A stretch of DNA of 64,000 bases from Halobaculum sp. MBLA0143 (GCF_041361465.1 NZ_JBGKAC010000001.1:2666001-2730000); one strand, 5' to 3'. Positions 1 through 9,289 are shown, numbered from the stretch's first letter. Program-made: numbers and translations. The notes: generated by a model from the letters alone, not told the origin.

Positions 1-838
1 GCTCCGGGGCGACGTGGTCGCGGATGGAGTCGTCACGGACGACGACCGGGTTGCGCAGCCCGTCCACGAGCGGTCGGACGATGGTCGACGGCACGTCCGT
101 GACGAGGCTCACCCACCCCGAGGAGAGCTTCGGCGTCAACACGGGCACGGGGAAGACCAACAGGTGCCCGCCGATCGTCTCGCGGGTGCGTCGCAGCATC
201 TCTCGGTAGGTGAGCACGTCCGGGCCGCCGATCTCGTACGTCTCGCCCGCGGTCTCGGGCTCTCCCAACACCCCGACGAGGTAGTCGACGGCGTCGTCGA
301 CGTAGATCGGCTGACACTCCGTGTCCACCCACCGCGGTGTCACCATCACCGGCAGCCGAGAGGCCAACTGTCGCACCATACGCCAGGAGACGCCGCCCTC
401 GCCGACCAGAATGCCGGCGCGCAACACCGTCACGGACGGCTCCCCGTCCGCGAGGAGGTACTCCACCTCGCGACGCGACTGGAGGTGTTCCGAGAGGTCG
501 TCGTCGTCGTCGCCCAACCCACCGAGGTAGATCACTCGGTCGATTCCGGCGTCGCCGGCCGCCTGGGTGAAGTACCGGGCGGCCCGGCGGTCCCGTTCGG
601 CGAAGTCGTCGCCCGCGTCCATCGAGTGGACGAGGTAGTACGCTGCGTCCTGGCCGGCGAGCGCGTCGTCGAACGATCCAGGCTCCAACAGGTCACCCTC
701 GGCGACCGACACCCCGTCGGGGGCGTCGTAGCTCGCCGCGTCCCGCGTCAGCGCCGTCACGTCGTGGCCCGCGTCACGGAGCGCCGGCACGAGCCGACTC
801 CCGACGAACCCCGTCGCTCCTGTGACGAGTACGTCCAT
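1..838 (-). CDS. NAD(P)-binding SDR-like protein (NDUFA9/atypical SDR type), 3' truncated by window edge
   Basis: The first 279 codons are visible. The protein opens with a Rossmann nucleotide-binding loop, VTGATGFVGSR, at residues 5-15, followed by strands typical of extended or atypical short-chain dehydrogenases. The segment ESSV-like DDA...YLVHSMDAGDDF and the later YEIGGPDVLTYREML resemble the NDUFA9/YbjT group of NAD(P)H-binding proteins, many of which act as nucleotide sensors or isomerases rather than classical dehydrogenases. The start at 838 is the ATG that directly precedes the Rossmann strand. The C-terminus lies outside the window. The family assignment is firm; the substrate is unknown. 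Confidence 0.85.
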   Translation of the reverse strand, partial: MDVLVTGATGFVGSRLVPALRDAGHDVTALTRDAASYDAPDGVSVAEGDLLEPGSFDDALAGQDAAYYLVHSMDAGDDFAERDRRAARYFTQAAGDAGIDRVIYLGGLGDDDDDLSEHLQSRREVEYLLADGEPSVTVLRAGILVGEGGVSWRMVRQLASRLPVMVTPRWVDTECQPIYVDDAVDYLVGVLGEPETAGETYEIGGPDVLTYREMLRRTRETIGGHLLVFPVPVLTPKLSSGWVSLVTDVPSTIVRPLVDGLRNPVVVRDDSIRDHVAPE

Positions 839-1019
839 ACGCGCCGTTGGCGTGCCACGGGGATAACGATTGGCCACGGAATCTCACACACGAGAGGGCG
901 GGACCGGAAGTTCGGCGAACGACCTCGACTGGGGGAGAACGGCTCCCCCCGAGAACGGGCACCCGTGTAGCGAGAGTGGGCTTCGAACGGCGAGGAGACG
1001 AGCACGACGGGCCACGACC

Positions 1020-2262
1020 TCACCGCACCGCGTACACTCCCCCTCGCTCGTCGTCTGCCGGAGCCGTCGACTCACAGACGACGATTGCGTCCGTCGACGC
1101 GACGAGCGGCGACACGGTGTCCGAGGGCAACCGTTCGGGCGTGATCGGCACCGCTGGCTGCGACGGACCGACCGCGACGCCCGGTCGACTGCGAGCAGGC
1201 GTGTCTCTGTTCCGGACTCGGAGGCGAGAACGTACGCACACGACGGGGTGAGCAGTGGACGCGACGGTCTCGCGTCCCCGACCGTCGTCCGCCACTGCTC
1301 GCGTCCGGTCGCCGCGTCGCGGACGAGGACCGTTCTTCCGGGCGTCGCACTCCACAGTCGTCCGTCGTCGACGGCGGGCAGCGACTCCCCGGTCGCGTCC
1401 CGCGTCCACAGACGCTCGCCGCGGCGAGTGAACGACGCGAGTGTCCCCTCGGTCGACAGCGTGTACACCCGTTCGTCGCCGACGACCGGCGGCTGTCGGC
1501 AGGGGCCGGTGTTCCCGCGCCACCGGACCGTCCCGTTCGTCGGGTCGAACGCGACGAGCGAGTCGGTGTCGTACTCGACCGTCCGGACGCCACACAGGAG
1601 TCGCTCGTCTCCCGCGAGCTTCGAGACGGTGTACTCGAACTGGCTCCCGTCGGCGAAGTTCTCCGTCTTCCAACGGCGTCGGCCGTCGCGCGGGTCGAGG
1701 CCGAACAACGTGTGACCGGAGGTGGTACAGACGAGTCCACCCGCGAGCGTCGGGTACTCCCCGTCCGTGTACCGCCAGCAGAGACCGCCGTCGCGGGCTC
1801 GAACGCGGCGACGCCGTCGCCCAGCGAGCAGATCACGCTGTCGCCGACCGCTAGCAACGGACTCTCTCCGTTCTCGACGACCCAGCTCTCGTCTCCGAGT
1901 GTCGTCCCGACGATACCGCGGACCGAGCCCGCCGGCGCATCGGAGACGTCGAGCCGACCGCCGGCCACCGAGTAGACGACTCGGTCGCCCGACGCGATGA
2001 CCTCCCACCGGCCTCGTCGACCGGTCGGGCCCACCCGCGCGACGGTCACGTCCAGCTCGAGGTCGAGCTCCCGGTCTGTCGAGCCCCTGCGGTCGGATCG
2101 GCCGTGTCGCGTCGGCCACGTCGCCGTCGCGTCGGTCGGTGCGTCGGTGGAGTGAACCCTCCGTCCGAGTGTCCGCTGCGCTCCGCGACGGATCGACTGA
2201 CGCCCGGTGACCGTCCCGACGGCCCCACAGATTGCCGCGGTAATCTTTCGTCTACTGGGTAT
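1020..2262 (-). pseudogene. Tat-exported PQQ-like beta-propeller protein, decayed
   Basis: Repeated propeller-blade signatures are readable (for example LFGLDPRDGRRRWKTENF and LVAFDPTNGTVRWRGN), as in PQQ-type beta-propeller proteins. The reading frame changes twice: near 1800 (after GVAAFEP) and near 1180 (before VAVGPSQPAV). The N-terminal frame continues upstream of the GTG at 2049 to a twin-arginine signal, SRRKITAAICGAVGTVTG. No ATG, GTG or TTG precedes it; an ATA codon at 2260-2262 stands where the start would be, after an in-frame TAG. A TATA-like CTATTA lies about 26 bp upstream of that ATA. Two frameshifts plus a lost start suggest a pseudogene, although sequence errors could explain the frameshifts. 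The intact form would act outside the membrane. Confidence 0.75.
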
Positions 2263-2857
2263 CTATCAACACACATATTGTGATGGTAATAGGTTTGTCT
2301 CTACACCCGCTCGACTGTGGGGCCCCGGCCGGCAGCCGCCACAACCGGACGGGCGGCCACAACGCTGGCTCTCGTCCGTCGGCCACACTCGTGCCCCGGC
2401 GTAATCGACCCCCCGGTTTCCGGTGGAGCCGCGACGACCGGGTCGCGGCGGTGGTGACCCGTGCGAGAGAGTCACGTACGGAGCCGTACCGAGCCGTCGC
2501 TCGAGAGCGGAGGAACGAATGGCGCCCACGGGGCGCCAGCGAACCGCACAGCTAGCACACGGCCCCACCTGGTAGGGGGCGGTCGGTCTTCGACGGAGCA
2601 CGGCACGGTCCCCGGACGCGCGCCTCGGTCCGTCGCTCCACACCCGCTCACCGTCGCGGGTCGCCCGGCCGTAACCGGGTGTACTGCCTCTGGGCCGACA
2701 GAGTGATAAAACCGCACGACTCTTCACCGCGATTCGTCGACCGCGTGACGCTTCCCAATCGGTGAAAACTCGCCGGGCCGGGGAGCCGAGAACCGCAAGA
2801 CGGCACCCACTCGATAGATTCGTTTCGTTATCGAAGATCTGGAACGTCTCGACACCC
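2263..2857. other. Gene-free interval with one perfect hairpin
   Basis: I see no convincing gene in this 595-bp gap. Positions 2520-2538 form a perfect stem of 8 bp (TGGCGCCC / GGGCGCCA) with an ACG loop. A TATA-like TGATAAAA lies at 2703-2710, but no good gene follows it on either strand. The left end holds the probable promoter of the decayed propeller gene. Confidence 0.5.
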
Positions 2858-3625
2858 TCACTCGACGGGGCCACCGCGGCGTTCCCACTCCGTGAGGCTC
2901 CCCTCGTAGAACGCCACCCGGTCGTACGAGAGGTGTCGTAAGACGAGGTAGGTGTGGCTGATCCGGCGGGCGGTGTTGCAGTACAACACGATCCGACGGT
3001 CGCGGTCGATCCCGTGGTCCGCCAGGGTCGTCTCCAGTCGGTCGCGGGGGTACAGCCCGCGGGAGCCGTCCGTGTCGACCAGCTCCCGCCAGTCGAGCTG
3101 GACCGCGCCGGGAAGGTGGCCGGCGTCGTACTCCTCGGGCTCGCGGGTGTCCACGAGCAGCGCGTCGCCGTCGACGGCCGCGCGGACGGTCTCGTAGTCG
3201 ACGAACGGGTCCGTCTCGGGCTCGCGCGGCTCGTAGTCCGTCGTCGTCGGCTCGGTGGCCGTCCGGGAGACGGGGCGTTCCCGGCTCCAGGCGGAGTAGT
3301 CACCGTCCAACAGGAACAACTGCTCCGGGTCGTGACCGTACGCCAGCGCCGTGACGAGGAACCGGGCGGCGAACACGCCGTGGGTGTCGTCGTACGCGAG
3401 GATGGAGTCGTCCGCGGCGACGCCGGCCGCCGACAGCAGTCCGGCCCACCGCTCGGCGCCCGGGAGCATCCCCTCGTCGCCGTCTTCGGCGCGAAACTCG
3501 TCGAACGGGACGGACACCGCGCCCGGGATGTGGCCGATGCCGTCGAACTCCCAGCCGTCGCGCGCGTCCACGACCCGGAGGTCGTCCCGGGCCGCGACGC
3601 GCTCGTGGTCCAGAAACACGTCCAT
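2858..3625 (-). CDS. Two-domain rhodanese-type sulfurtransferase
   Basis: This 255-residue protein has two rhodanese domains, roughly residues 1-125 and 140-255. The second contains the active-site loop YCNTARR (Cys-x4-Arg), which would carry the persulfide. The first domain has DDTHGV at the corresponding position and lacks the cysteine, as is usual for the regulatory domain of thiosulfate or mercaptopyruvate sulfurtransferases. I chose the ATG at 3625 because MDVFLDHERVAARDDLRVVDARDG aligns with the family N-terminus; an in-frame ATG further upstream at 3691 would add 22 Arg-rich residues. It is divergent from a second sulfurtransferase gene, which suggests a shared sulfur-transfer role. 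Donor and acceptor are unknown. Confidence 0.85.
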   Translation of the reverse strand: MDVFLDHERVAARDDLRVVDARDGWEFDGIGHIPGAVSVPFDEFRAEDGDEGMLPGAERWAGLLSAAGVAADDSILAYDDTHGVFAARFLVTALAYGHDPEQLFLLDGDYSAWSRERPVSRTATEPTTTDYEPREPETDPFVDYETVRAAVDGDALLVDTREPEEYDAGHLPGAVQLDWRELVDTDGSRGLYPRDRLETTLADHGIDRDRRIVLYCNTARRISHTYLVLRHLSYDRVAFYEGSLTEWERRGGPVE

Positions 3626-3870
3626 ACCGAGCGTTGGACCGCCCGGCATTTCACCCCTTCCGAACCGGAGCCGCGTCCGAACAACGAGCAATTACTACTG
3701 GTTTTCTGCGAGAGCGGGTGGGAACGGGCGGGGGGGGGTAGACGGGGGTCGAGCGGGACGGGGCCGCCGTCGGGGGCGGCCGGACGACACACCGGCCAGA
3801 GTGCAGCGAGAAACCGGAAACAATTGTCGGTGGTCGGGACGGACGGCCGCTCTCTCCGGCGTGTGTGGTG

Positions 3871-3877
3871 TTTATGA
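3871..3877 (+). promoter_or_regulatory. TATA-like element for sulfurtransferase gene
   Basis: TTTATGA is centred about 30 bp upstream of the ATG at 3904, the spacing expected for a haloarchaeal leaderless transcript. It supports that start over an in-frame ATG at 3865. Confidence 0.45.
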
Positions 3878-3903
3878 CGGAGGCGGTCGTACTGTGGACT
3901 ACG

Positions 3904-4767
3904 ATGTCAGACTACGATTCGGACGTGCTCGTGAGTGCAGACTGGGTCGCGGAGCGACTGGACGAGTTCCAGTCGGACGACCCCGCCCACCGTCTGGTGG
4001 AGGTGGACGTAGACACGGAGGCGTACGACGAGAGTCACGCCCCCGGTGCCATCGGCTTCAACTGGGAGACGGACCTCCAGGACCAGACCCGACGCGACGT
4101 GCTCTCCCAGGAGGACTTCGAGGCGCTGAACGCGGAACACGGGATCTCCGACGACACCACCCTGGTGCTGTACGGGGACAACTCCAACTGGTTCGCCGCC
4201 TACACCTACTGGCAGTACAAGTACTACGGCCACGACGACGTCCGGCTGCTGGACGGTGGCCGAGAGTACTGGCTGGATCACGACTACGAGGTGACCGACG
4301 AGGTGCCCGAGTTCTCCGCGACGGAGTACGAGGCCGACGAGCCGGACGAGTCGATCCGGGCGTACCGCTCGGACGTCGAAGACGCCGTCGACGAGGACGT
4401 CCCGCTCGTGGACGTTCGTTCGCCCGAGGAGTTCTCCGGCGAGATCCTCGCCCCGCCGGGCCTCCAGGAGACCGCCCAGCGCGGCGGCCACATCCCCGGG
4501 GCGAGCAACATCTCGTGGGCGTCCGTCACGAACGACGACGGGACGTTCAAGACGCAAGGGGAGCTCGAGGAGCTGTACGAGGACGTGCTGGCGGAGGGTG
4601 ACGAGGAGATCGTCGCCTACTGCCGGATCGGCGAGCGCTCGTCGGTGGCGTGGTTCGCGCTCCACGAGCTCGTCGGCGCCGACCAGACCGTCAACTACGA
4701 CGGCTCCTGGACGGAGTGGGGCAACCTCGTGGACGCTCCCATCGAGACCGGCCCGGCCGACGACTGA
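3904..4767 (+). CDS. Sulfurtransferase (thiosulfate sulfurtransferase family)
   Basis: The 287-residue protein has two rhodanese domains. The N-terminal one contains YGDNSNWFAAYTYW in place of a cysteine loop. The C-terminal one carries the active-site loop YCRIGERSSVAW with Cys at the persulfide position. The insertion EILAPPGLQETAQRGGHIPGA before the second domain is typical of haloarchaeal and mycobacterial thiosulfate sulfurtransferases (SseA/CysA2 type). The ATG at 3904 is preferred because MSDYDSDVLVSADWVAERL is the normal family start and a TATA element sits 30 bp upstream. It is transcribed divergently from another sulfurtransferase gene. The function is sulfane sulfur transfer; the physiological acceptor is not visible. 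Confidence 0.9.
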   Translation: MSDYDSDVLVSADWVAERLDEFQSDDPAHRLVEVDVDTEAYDESHAPGAIGFNWETDLQDQTRRDVLSQEDFEALNAEHGISDDTTLVLYGDNSNWFAAYTYWQYKYYGHDDVRLLDGGREYWLDHDYEVTDEVPEFSATEYEADEPDESIRAYRSDVEDAVDEDVPLVDVRSPEEFSGEILAPPGLQETAQRGGHIPGASNISWASVTNDDGTFKTQGELEELYEDVLAEGDEEIVAYCRIGERSSVAWFALHELVGADQTVNYDGSWTEWGNLVDAPIETGPADD

Positions 4768-4831
4768 TCGGGTCCGCTGATCGCTCGCGATCCGCCTCCG
4801 AGTTCTCTTAGTACGGCTCGACAGCGACGCT

Positions 4832-5908
4832 TCACGCCTCCTCGTTCGGACCGTCGTCGTCCGTGCTGCGGTCGGCCGCGACCTGTCGTCTGGCACGGGC
4901 GCGGGCCACGCCGTCCGAGAGCAGGACGACGGTCTCCACCAGTAAGGCGACGACGAGCGGTCCGAGGACGAACCCGACGGCGCCGACCGTGAGGACGCCG
5001 CCGACGAAGCCGACGAAGTACAGCGACACCGGGAGCTCCGTCGTGTACTCCGCGAGCCGGGTGCGGATCACCGCGTCCGGGAGGAAGCCGACGACGACCA
5101 ACCCGACGACCGAGACGACGACCGCGCCGGTCACGTCGCCCGCGAGCAGGTCCAGCACCGCCAACACGCCGATCACGACGGACGGGCCCAGGATCGGGAC
5201 GAACTGCAACAACCCGGAGAACACCCCGAGCACGACCGGGGAGTCGTACCCCAGCAGCCAGAACGTCACCGTCCCGAGGAGGAACGTGCCGGCGGCGGTG
5301 GCGGCCTGGAGCACGTAGATCGCCCGGAGCGTCTCGGCCGCGCGCCGGTCTAGCGCGAACAACACGTCGTGGTAGCGATCCGGCAGCGCCCGGGTGGCGG
5401 CCGTCCGGATCGCCGCCGGGCGGTAGAGGAGCCCGTACACCAGGAGGACGAGCACGACCGCCTTCAGGACGATCACCGGGGCGGCGGCCGCGACGGTCAG
5501 CGCCAGCCCGGTGACGGCCTCGCGGCCGGTGTCGATCAACGGCGCGACGGCGACACGAACCGTGGTCTCGCCGACGGTGATCGGGATCACCGACGGCAGC
5601 GACTCGAACACCGCGACGACCGCGCGGCGGCGCTGGTAGAGGACGAACGCCGGCGGGAGTACGAACGCGACGGCGACGAGCGAGGCGAGCGTCGTCGCGG
5701 CGCCGGCCGCGACCCGTGCCGAAGAGCCCCGGCGCGCCACGGCGCCCCGGAGCGGCAGGAGGACGTACGCCAGCGTCACCGCGAACACGACGGTGGCCAA
5801 CACCTCGGCGAGCACCGCCGCCGTGACCGCGGCCAGCCCCAGGAACGTGGCCGCGACGGCGGTCTGACGACTCGGTGGCACGCTCCGACGGGGGACAGCG
5901 GCGATCAT
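4832..5908 (-). CDS. AI-2E family transporter
   Basis: This 358-residue integral membrane protein shows paired hydrophobic stretches at the N-terminus, a polar loop around residues 90-160, and a C-terminal cluster with LLQFVPILGPSVV and VGFVLGPLVVALLVETV. These are signatures of the AI-2E/YdiK/PerM permease family. The start at 5908 gives a normal family length of about 340-370 residues. The tail is charged and cytoplasmic. Substrates in archaea are unknown; autoinducer-2 export should not be assumed. It is divergent from the gene at 5977. Confidence 0.88.
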   Translation of the reverse strand: MIAAVPRRSVPPSRQTAVAATFLGLAAVTAAVLAEVLATVVFAVTLAYVLLPLRGAVARRGSSARVAAGAATTLASLVAVAFVLPPAFVLYQRRRAVVAVFESLPSVIPITVGETTVRVAVAPLIDTGREAVTGLALTVAAAAPVIVLKAVVLVLLVYGLLYRPAAIRTAATRALPDRYHDVLFALDRRAAETLRAIYVLQAATAAGTFLLGTVTFWLLGYDSPVVLGVFSGLLQFVPILGPSVVIGVLAVLDLLAGDVTGAVVVSVVGLVVVGFLPDAVIRTRLAEYTTELPVSLYFVGFVGGVLTVGAVGFVLGPLVVALLVETVVLLSDGVARARARRQVAADRSTDDDGPNEEA

Positions 5909-5976
5909 GAAGCTTTGGCCGTCGCGTCGTCGCCGCGCCCGAAGGAGAGAAGACGCCGGCGACCCAACGGGGAGTC

Positions 5977-6417
5977 GTGAGGGAGTACGAGCGCAAGCAA
6001 CTGTTGGAACGGGTCGAGCGCGACTCGGCGACGGTCGGCGTCTCGCTCCCGGAGGAGACGGAGGTCCAAGGCGAACGGATCGACCTCCAGGAGTTCGTCT
6101 TCGAGATCAAGCGCCGAGAGACGATTCCGTCGGGCGAGCGCGACCGGGTCGACCGCGCGAAACGGAACCTCAGACGCGAACGCCGCGAACGGCTCGAACG
6201 GATCGAGGAGGGAGAGATCTCCTTCGAGGAGGGCGAACGGCTCGTCGAGGGGATCGTCGGGATCGACCGAGCGCTGAACGCGCTCGAACAGCTCCAGCCG
6301 GTCGACCTGGAGGCGGAAGAACGGCGTCAGGAGGCGGCCGACCACCAGCGCTGGGTGTCGTTCCTCCAGCAGGCGCTCGGGCGAGACGACACGGACGGCA
6401 CGACACGAGGAATCTGA
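5977..6417 (+). CDS. Conserved haloarchaeal protein (DUF5788-like)
   Basis: The 146-residue protein is highly charged and predicted helical, with the segment EGERIDLQEFVFEIKRRETI followed by a long Arg/Glu-rich helix and a short acidic tail. It resembles the haloarchaeal DUF5788 family, for which no function is known to me. It starts with GTG at 5977. The downstream polymerase X gene begins two bases after its stop codon, so the two are very probably cotranscribed and perhaps functionally linked to DNA repair. Confidence 0.75.
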   Translation: MREYERKQLLERVERDSATVGVSLPEETEVQGERIDLQEFVFEIKRRETIPSGERDRVDRAKRNLRRERRERLERIEEGEISFEEGERLVEGIVGIDRALNALEQLQPVDLEAEERRQEAADHQRWVSFLQQALGRDDTDGTTRGI

Positions 6418-6419
6418 GT

Positions 6420-8180
6420 ATGCGTAACGACGAGATCGCGGCACTGCTCGAAGAGTTCGCCGACCGGCTGGAGGCGACGGGCGTCGAGTACAAGCCCAGC
6501 GCCTACCGGCGAGCGGCCGAGAACGTCCGGGAGTACCCCGGTGCCGTCGAGGGGTTGGCCGCAGACGGCCCGGAGGCGGTCGCCGAGATCGACCGCGTGG
6601 GCGACGCCATCGCCTCGAAGATCGTCGAGTACGTCGACACCGGCGAGATCGAGGAGCTGGCGGAGCTGCGGGCGGAACTACCGGCGGATATCGAGGCGCT
6701 GACTCGCGTCGAAGGGGTGGGACCGAAGACGGTCGGGACACTGTACGAGGAACTAGGGGTGGAGACGCTGGCGGACCTGGAGGCGGCCGCCGAGGCCGAG
6801 GAGATCCGCGAGGTGCGCGGGTTCGGCGCGAAGACGGAACAGAACATCCGCGAGAACGTCCAGTTCGCCCGCGAGGCGGCAGAACGCACCCGACTGGGTG
6901 ACGCTCGGCCGGTCGCGGAGTCGTTGCTCGCACACCTCGAAGCCCACGACGCGGTCGTCGAGGCGGAGACGGCCGGGTCGATCCGGCGGTGGCGGGACAC
7001 GGTCGGCGACGTGGACGTGCTCGTCGCCGCCGACGGCGTCGCCGGCGACGACACCGCGAGCGGCGAGGCCGTGATCGACCGGTTCCTGTCGTGGCCGGCC
7101 GCAGACGACGTGATCGAGGCGGGCGACCAGAAGGCGAGCGTCCGAGCCGACGGCGTCCGCGTGGACGTGCGCGTGGTCGTTCCCGAGGAGTTCGGCGCCG
7201 CGCTCCAGTACTTCACCGGGTCGATGGACCACAACGTCGTCGTCCGCAACCGGGCGATCGACCGCGGGCTGAAGCTCAACGAGTACGGGGTGTTCGACGT
7301 GTCCGACGTGGACGATCCCGAGGCCGGCCAACGGGTCGGCGAGCGAGTCGCCGGCCGGACGGAGGAGGGCGTGTACGACGCCCTGGGCCTGCCCGCCTTC
7401 CCGCCGGAGCTCCGCGAAGGCACCGGCGAGGTGGTGGCCGCGGACGCAGACGAACTGCCGACGCTCGTGACCGTCGACGACGTGCGGGGCGACCTCCACA
7501 CCCACACGGACTGGTCGGACGGGGCCAACACCGTCCGAGAGATGGTCACCGCCGCCGGGGAGGCGGGCCACGAGTTCCACTGTGTCACCGACCACGCCGC
7601 CGGACCGGGGGTGTTCGGCAACGTCGGGCTGACGGACGACGAGCTCCGGGAACAGGCAGAGACGGTGGCCGAGGTCGCGGCCGACGCCGACGTCGACGTC
7701 TACCACGGCGTAGAGGCGAACGTGGACGCCGACGGCGACGTGACCACCGACGACGACCTGCTCGCCGAACTGGATCTGGTCGTCGCGTCGCCGCACGCCG
7801 CGCTCCAGGGAGCGGCGACCGACCGGTTGATCCGCGCCGTCGAACACCCGGCGGTGGACGTGCTGGGCCACCCGACCGGACGGCTGATCAACGAACGGGC
7901 GGGGCTGGAGGTGGACTTCCAACGGCTGGCGGCGGCCGCGGCGGACGCCGACACGGCGTTGGAGGTGAACGCCAACCCGGCACGGCTCGACCTCCACGGC
8001 GAGGCGGTGCGGGCGGCGGTGGAGGCCGGCGCGCCAGTGGCGATCGACACGGACGCCCACTCGCCGGCGGGGTTCGACAACGTCCGGTACGGCGTCCGGA
8101 CGGCACGCCGGGGGTGGGCGGAGCCGGACGACGTGGTCAACGCCTGGTCGGACGACCGACTGCGGTCGTTCCTGGGGTAG
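6420..8180 (+). CDS. polX: DNA polymerase X with PHP domain
   Basis: The 586-residue protein has the order seen in bacterial and archaeal PolX. An N-terminal helix-hairpin-helix/8-kDa region (residues 1-130, including VEGVGPKTVGTLYEELG) is followed by a polymerase beta-type palm with the catalytic pair in VGDVDVLV (near residue 197). The C-terminal PHP domain starts near residue 355 with DLHTHTDWSDG and continues with CVTDHA, metal-binding motifs of a 3'-5' exonuclease. PolX fills short gaps in base-excision repair and the PHP domain trims 3' ends. The ATG lies two bases after the preceding stop, and the next gene begins three bases after this stop, so this is a compact operon. Confidence 0.93.
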   Translation: MRNDEIAALLEEFADRLEATGVEYKPSAYRRAAENVREYPGAVEGLAADGPEAVAEIDRVGDAIASKIVEYVDTGEIEELAELRAELPADIEALTRVEGVGPKTVGTLYEELGVETLADLEAAAEAEEIREVRGFGAKTEQNIRENVQFAREAAERTRLGDARPVAESLLAHLEAHDAVVEAETAGSIRRWRDTVGDVDVLVAADGVAGDDTASGEAVIDRFLSWPAADDVIEAGDQKASVRADGVRVDVRVVVPEEFGAALQYFTGSMDHNVVVRNRAIDRGLKLNEYGVFDVSDVDDPEAGQRVGERVAGRTEEGVYDALGLPAFPPELREGTGEVVAADADELPTLVTVDDVRGDLHTHTDWSDGANTVREMVTAAGEAGHEFHCVTDHAAGPGVFGNVGLTDDELREQAETVAEVAADADVDVYHGVEANVDADGDVTTDDDLLAELDLVVASPHAALQGAATDRLIRAVEHPAVDVLGHPTGRLINERAGLEVDFQRLAAAAADADTALEVNANPARLDLHGEAVRAAVEAGAPVAIDTDAHSPAGFDNVRYGVRTARRGWAEPDDVVNAWSDDRLRSFLG

Positions 8181-8182
8181 CC

Positions 8183-8677
8183 GTGGCCGTCGACCGATTC
8201 CTGTTGGACGCGATGGTCGGGAAGCTGGCGTCGTACCTCCGGATGTGTGGCTACGACGCCGCCTACGCACTCGACAGAGGAGTAGAGGCCGACGACCGAC
8301 TCCGGGAGATCGCGGTCGCGGAGAGTCGCCGGCTCGTCACCCGAGACGTGGCGTTGGCGCGACGAGCAGAGGGTGACGACGGGCCGGAGCCGTTACTGCT
8401 GGGGTCACGCGACGTGACCGACCAGCTCGTGGCGGTCGCGGGCGAGGGGTACGACCTGACGCCGGCGGCGCGGCCGGCGCGGTGTGGCAACTGCAACGGG
8501 CGACTCCAGCGCGGCGACGAGACGGACGCCACGCGAGCGGGGTACGTTCCGGACGACCGGGACCGCGAACGGCTGTGGCGGTGTGTCGACTGCGGGCAGT
8601 GGTTCTGGAAAGGGAGTCACTGGGATCGGGTGACGGAGACGCTGGCGGAGATCACTCCAGGTAGCCCAGATCTCTGA
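8183..8677 (+). CDS. Mut7-C RNase domain and zinc-ribbon protein
   Basis: The 164-residue protein begins with FLLDAMVGKLASYLRMCGYDA, the start of the Mut7-C domain, a PIN-like fold with conserved Asp residues (LLDAM, VTRDVAL). Its C-terminal third has two Cys pairs, CGNC and CVDC, forming a zinc ribbon, and ends with the family segment FWKGSHWDRV. Mut7-C proteins are predicted nucleases but their substrates are not known. The start is GTG at 8183, three bases after polX. Its last 26 bases overlap, tail to tail, the RHH gene on the other strand. Confidence 0.85.
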   Translation: MAVDRFLLDAMVGKLASYLRMCGYDAAYALDRGVEADDRLREIAVAESRRLVTRDVALARRAEGDDGPEPLLLGSRDVTDQLVAVAGEGYDLTPAARPARCGNCNGRLQRGDETDATRAGYVPDDRDRERLWRCVDCGQWFWKGSHWDRVTETLAEITPGSPDL

Positions 8678-8864
8678 GTTGGTCGGTGATCTCGTCGAAG
8701 TCGGACTCCGTCAGCGTCTCTTCTGACTGCTGGTGTTGGATGACGATGCTGCGCAGCAGGAACCGGACGAGGTCGCTCGTGGACGAGAAACTGGTCCCCT
8801 CGATCGTCTGGTCGACGCGGTCTGCGAGATCCTTCGGGATCGAGACCGTGGTGTAGTCTGTCAC
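8652..8864 (-). CDS. Ribbon-helix-helix (CopG-type) regulator
   Basis: This 70-residue protein has a classical RHH DNA-binding arrangement: strand TDYTTVSIPKDLADRVD, helix, turn FSSTSDLVRFLLRSIV and second helix. The tail (QQSEETLTESDFDEITDQL) is acidic. Proteins of this size act as dimeric transcription regulators or antitoxins. No toxin gene is next to it, so a stand-alone regulator is more likely. Its 3' end overlaps the Mut7-C gene convergently. Confidence 0.8.
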   Translation of the reverse strand: MTDYTTVSIPKDLADRVDQTIEGTSFSSTSDLVRFLLRSIVIQHQQSEETLTESDFDEITDQLRDLGYLE

Positions 8865-8962
8865 GCCTGCACCTGGCCGACCGGCACCGATAAACGCGGT
8901 GGTCGCCGGAGTCTCGCCGCGTCCCGCACCGCTTTTGCGGGGCGACGCCCAATCGACTGGCG

Positions 8963-9289
8963 ATGGCAGTCAGACCGCCGCAAGGGGGCGACGACGAGCC
9001 GGAGGCGATCGCGTTCGGAATCGCCGCACTCGACGCACGACTGGACGAGGCCAATCTCACCTTCCCGGCGACGAGCCGAGAGGTCGTCGAGGCGCTGGGG
9101 GAGCCGTCGATTCCGTACGACGCCGGCGGCAACACGCTCGCGTTGTCGGCCGCCTTAGAGGAGGTGCCGGGCGACCGGTTCGAGCGCGAAGGGGAACTAC
9201 TGGACGCGCTCCACCCGGTGTTCGAGGCGCACCGCCAGCGCACTGCCAACTCCATCGTCGCGCGGCTGCGGGGGTTGTTACCCTTCTAG
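8963..9289 (+). CDS. Conserved haloarchaeal protein (DUF5789-like)
   Basis: The 108-residue acidic protein is small and soluble, with the segment LTFPATSREVVEALGEPSIPYDAGGNTLALSAALE, which resembles the haloarchaeal DUF5789 family. No catalytic motif is apparent. Its stop codon TAG forms a CTAG tetranucleotide (9286-9289) with the stop of the convergent glycosyltransferase gene, so both genes end in the same four bases. Confidence 0.7.
   Translation: MAVRPPQGGDDEPEAIAFGIAALDARLDEANLTFPATSREVVEALGEPSIPYDAGGNTLALSAALEEVPGDRFEREGELLDALHPVFEAHRQRTANSIVARLRGLLPF

Noticed and set aside
884-2119. One intact 411-codon gene on the minus strand at the propeller locus
   Set aside because: Its first 150 and last 120 codons are out-of-frame sequence; the propeller signature passes through three frames.
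2472-2717. 81-codon frame in the 2.3-2.85 kb gap
   Set aside because: Frames of the same length occur on both strands; composition is that of random GC-rich sequence.
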